Source: Actinomycetota bacterium (GTDB lineage: Bacteria; Actinomycetota; Actinomycetes; Nanopelagicales; Nanopelagicaceae). From it: DNA of 7,509 nt. This document shows, one piece after another, positions 5,641-7,509 of this stretch. Numbering within the stretch: the stretch's first letter is position 1; every line of letters begins with the position of its first letter. Under the pieces are notes generated by a model. It was not told the DNA's origin. It saw nothing but the letters and a program-made list of their open reading frames with translations, and searched no databases. The stretch lies in assembly GCA_009698975.1 (NCBI GenBank), contig WLPB01000048.1, positions 1 through 7,509 of the forward strand. Reading direction: 5' to 3'. A program made the position numbers and the translations under genes.

Positions 5641-6482
5641 CGCGTTACCACTCTTCTCTGGGTTGCCATCGCTTCTAATCTCTCCCACTCTTCAGGAGAA
5701 GTTGTGTTCTCACCAAGTGCATTGAGCTTACCTATGCCGTGATAGTCGCTCGAACCTGTCATCACTAAATCGAGTGAACGGGATACGCGAATCAATTGAT
5801 CGCGCTCATCAGCGCTGTGATCGCGGTGAAAAACTTCTACGCCATTCATTCCGGCTTCAACGAGTGAGGCGAAGGTTGATTCATCGATAATTTGACCCCG
5901 GCGGGAGGCGAATGGGTGTGCAATTACTGCTACTCCCCCGGCTGCCCGGATGGCCCGGATGGCATCCTCTGGTGTGGGAGATAAATGGGTGACATAAAAT
6001 GGAGAATCATTGTTGAGGAGTTCAGCAAATGCCTCATCTCTGCTTTTAACGATTTTTCGAAGAACGAGAGCGTCGGCTAAATGTGGGCGCCCTACGGTTG
6101 CACCTGGCGGCGTGCATGCCTGCACATCTTCTAAGGTGATTTCATAACCGGCCCCTTGTAAATTCTCAATCATCTTCTTCATGCGGGGAATACGAGTATC
6201 TCGCGAGTCTGCAAGGAGTTGTTGCATTGGTGCATCACTGCCATCGAAGAGAAGACCCAACATATGGACGGCAATATTTTCTTGGGTCAGGCATGAAATT
6301 TCAGCTCCGAGAACTAACTTCATATCGGAGTGAAGTGCATCGCTGGCTTCTTGCCAACCAGATGTGCTGTCATGATCTGCAAGACCTAAAACAGTAATTC
6401 CAGCGGATGCAGCTTTTTTAACAAGCATCAGCGGTGAATCAGTTCCGTCACTGTATGTCGTATGTGTGTGAAGGTCAATCAC
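5637..6482 (-). CDS. PHP-domain metal-dependent phosphoesterase (TrpH/RNase AM-like)
   Basis: The 281-residue protein has a complete PHP active site: HTH with H5 and H7, D12, H37 in ADHDS, E61 in GAEIS, H73, H189 in IAHPFA, and D246/H248 in GSSDYHG. An insert at about 90-150 carries the GRPHLA motif (131-136) typical of the TrpH/YciV group. Characterised relatives are 3',5'-nucleoside bisphosphate phosphatases or 5'-3' exonucleases trimming RNA 5' ends (E. coli RNase AM), acting in the cytoplasm with a metal cluster. Which activity this one has cannot be told from sequence alone. It starts at GTG (6480-6482), overlapping the EamA stop as GTGA. The start is well supported because MIDLHTHTTYSDGT is the normal PHP beginning. 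It ends in a four-base ATGA overlap with marC. There is no polymerase or histidinol-phosphatase signature. Confidence 0.9.
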   Translation of the reverse strand: MIDLHTHTTYSDGTDSPLMLVKKAASAGITVLGLADHDSTSGWQEASDALHSDMKLVLGAEISCLTQENIAVHMLGLLFDGSDAPMQQLLADSRDTRIPRMKKMIENLQGAGYEITLEDVQACTPPGATVGRPHLADALVLRKIVKSRDEAFAELLNNDSPFYVTHLSPTPEDAIRAIRAAGGVAVIAHPFASRRGQIIDESTFASLVEAGMNGVEVFHRDHSADERDQLIRVSRSLDLVMTGSSDYHGIGKLNALGENTTSPEEWERLEAMATQRRVVTR

Positions 6483-7378
6483 TCTTGCACCATCGCTTCT
6501 ACTATCTCTTTTGAGGGACGTGTTCGCAGAACTACAACTGTACAGCCCGCCAAGATGAGGATTATTCCGGGAATGATTGCCCCTGGTGGTTGATTACCAA
6601 TCTTAAATATCTGAGCGATGATTGCCGCAACCGGAACTTCAAAGAAAACAATGAGAGAGACAATTTCGGGTGGGACGCGCTTAAGAGCAGCATTAAACAT
6701 GGAGTGACCCAATATCTGTGCACCGACTATCAGGCCAAGAAGAATGAACCACTCGCGAGCTTGGAAATGAATTAGTTCGCTCCCAGAAATGATTGCAATA
6801 GGTAGAGCGGTCATCGCGCAGACTCCATAGCAAATAGTTGTATAGGAAGTGATTTCAAGGCTCTTCATCGCCTTAGATCCCCATAACATGTAGAGCGCAG
6901 CGAGTGCAGCAGATATAACCGCGGCAACATCTCCTAAAAATTGTTTTGGTTCGAGGGAGAGGTCTACTCCAGAGATAAAGAGAACTCCCGCAAAACTTAT
7001 TGCCATTCCAAGCCAAGCCTTCGAAGGGATATTGCCCCCAGTAACTTTTACAAAGATACTTGCAAATATAGGTTGTAGCGCAACCAGTGCGGTGCCGGCG
7101 GCAACGCTAGTGAGACGCATCGCGGCAAAGAAACCGATGAAGTGCAGCGCAAGGACTACTCCAGCAAGCGCCGCCCACTGTGCCCCTTTACGATCGACTT
7201 TATGTTTGAGGGCAAATGGAAGAGTTGCTAGCGAGCCTCCTAAATTTCTCCAGAAAATGAGCGAGAGAATCGGCATAGTGCTTAAGGCAATAAGTGGCCC
7301 TGATGAGCCAATTCCAAGGATTCCCACTCCGAGTCGCATCAGATCCGTGCGCTGAGGCAACTGATTACTTGGAGGCAT
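6479..7378 (-). CDS. EamA/DMT family permease
   Basis: The 299-residue protein has about ten hydrophobic helices in two repeated halves (roughly 15-135 and 148-285), the layout of EamA drug/metabolite transporters. Family-like features include FWRNLGGSLATLPFAL in the first half and the GTALVALQPIFASIFVKV segment near its end, with RVPPEIVSLIVFFEVPVAAIIAQI at the same place in the second half. These proteins usually export amino acids or other small metabolites across the cytoplasmic membrane; the substrate cannot be assigned. It is the first gene of the operon with PHP and MarC. The ATG at 7376-7378 follows TACCTT by six bases without a Shine-Dalgarno and lies 29 bp from the divergent MgtE_N gene. 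Confidence 0.9.
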   Translation of the reverse strand: MPPSNQLPQRTDLMRLGVGILGIGSSGPLIALSTMPILSLIFWRNLGGSLATLPFALKHKVDRKGAQWAALAGVVLALHFIGFFAAMRLTSVAAGTALVALQPIFASIFVKVTGGNIPSKAWLGMAISFAGVLFISGVDLSLEPKQFLGDVAAVISAALAALYMLWGSKAMKSLEITSYTTICYGVCAMTALPIAIISGSELIHFQAREWFILLGLIVGAQILGHSMFNAALKRVPPEIVSLIVFFEVPVAAIIAQIFKIGNQPPGAIIPGIILILAGCTVVVLRTRPSKEIVEAMVQE

Positions 7379-7384
7379 GGCGCA

Positions 7385-7390
7385 AAGGTA
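7385..7390 (-). promoter_or_regulatory. -10 element for the EamA-PHP-MarC operon, probably leaderless
   Basis: On the minus strand TACCTT (TAnnnT) precedes the EamA ATG by exactly six bases, so transcription would begin at or next to the start codon. The -35 position falls in the first codons of the divergent gene (about 7408-7414) and has no good TTGACA match. No Shine-Dalgarno is present between the hexamer and the ATG. Confidence 0.45.
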
Positions 7391-7395
7391 GCGGA

Positions 7396-7401
7396 TACCC
7401 T
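7396..7401 (+). promoter_or_regulatory. -10 element for the MgtE_N/CBS gene, probably leaderless
   Basis: TACCCT (TAnnnT) precedes the ATG at 7408 by exactly six bases (TAGCCC), with no Shine-Dalgarno. The expected -35 position (about 7372-7378) lies in the first codons of the EamA gene and is a weak match. It is only five bases from the opposing EamA -10 element. Confidence 0.45.
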
Positions 7402-7407
7402 TAGCCC

Positions 7408-7509
7408 ATGAGCGGAAATGGAATGAATCGAGTCTTCCTCGCCCGCCTTGCAGGAACTGCAGTCTTTGACCCTAATGGAGATCCAGTTGGCAAGGTGCGC
7501 GATGCTGTC
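7408..7509 (+). CDS. MgtE_N/CBS-domain protein, N-terminal fragment (3' end outside window)
   Basis: Thirty-four codons are open to the end of the window: MSGNGMNRVFLARLAG, then TAVFDPNGDPVGKVRDAV. The VFxARLAG...VFDPxGDxVGxVRD start is typical, from memory, of actinobacterial proteins with a PRC-barrel-like N-terminal segment followed by MgtE N-terminal and CBS domains, annotated as magnesium-transporter-like although many lack the membrane channel. A role in magnesium sensing is possible but unproven; the domains that would decide it lie outside the window. In streptomycetes such genes sit near PHP, MarC and helicase genes, which supports the call. The second Met (codon 6) is an alternative start, but the ATG at 7408 has the -10 element at the same six-base spacing as other genes here. 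Confidence 0.72.
   Translation, partial: MSGNGMNRVFLARLAGTAVFDPNGDPVGKVRDAV

Noticed and set aside
5641..5688. 16-residue N-terminal extension of MarC
   Set aside because: It overlaps the PHP gene and is polar, whereas MarC proteins start close to the first membrane helix; the ATGA overlap start fits operon structure.
7032..7355. 107-residue plus-strand frame opposite the EamA gene
   Set aside because: It is antisense to a well-supported permease, has low complexity in Ala, Pro and Arg, and no recognisable domain.
1..7509. CRISPR arrays, tRNA or rRNA genes, insertion sequences, phage or defence genes
   Set aside because: No repeated spacer structure, cloverleaf, terminal inverted repeats, transposase or nuclease-toxin domain was seen; nearly every base is in a conserved gene.

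Overview
The window looks like a gene-dense stretch of chromosome from a small-genome, moderate-GC actinobacterium. Two lines of evidence support this. First, it carries mshB of the mycothiol pathway, which is essentially actinobacterial. Second, the order moeZ / TetR regulator / DUF3107 / RhlE-type DEAD-box helicase is, from memory, the arrangement in the Mycobacterium tuberculosis Rv3206c-Rv3211 region, and MarC / PHP / MgtE_N-CBS genes sit near such helicases in streptomycetes. The lower GC than those genera, the 4-base gene overlaps and the near absence of intergenic DNA suggest a streamlined lineage such as freshwater Nanopelagicales (acI). That placement is inference.

Layout: (1) 1-312, +: the 3' end of a cysteinyl-tRNA synthetase gene. 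(2) 309-2670, -: an operon read moeZ -> mshB -> small four-helix membrane protein (DUF6113-like). Its last gene converges on cysS and both stop codons share one TTAA. (3) 2671-2748: a 78-bp divergent control region. (4) 2749-5023, +: TetR regulator, DUF3107 protein and DEAD-box RNA helicase, with a probable internal promoter before DUF3107. (5) 5024-5034: an 11-bp convergent junction. (6) 5035-7378, -: an operon read EamA permease -> PHP-domain phosphoesterase -> MarC membrane protein, joined by two 4-base overlaps. (7) 7379-7407: a 29-bp divergent control region. (8) 7408-7509, +: the first 34 codons of an MgtE_N/CBS-type protein, cut by the window end. No gap exceeds 300 bases. I see no mobile element, CRISPR array, tRNA or rRNA.

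How the genes may work together: MoeZ activates and sulfurates small ubiquitin-like sulfur carriers, including the one used in CysO-dependent cysteine synthesis. MshB makes the amino sugar to which cysteine is ligated in mycothiol. Their operon therefore links sulfur transfer to thiol-buffer synthesis. The DUF3107-helicase pair is a conserved actinobacterial unit of uncertain role. The EamA-PHP-MarC operon has no obvious single pathway.

The most notable structural signal is at the five transcription-unit starts. Each has a TAnnnT-like -10 hexamer 6 or 7 bases before the ATG and no usable Shine-Dalgarno, as expected for leaderless mRNAs. At the EamA / MgtE_N junction these two promoters interlock. 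No clearly novel defence or mobile system is visible; most of the region is conserved actinobacterial housekeeping.
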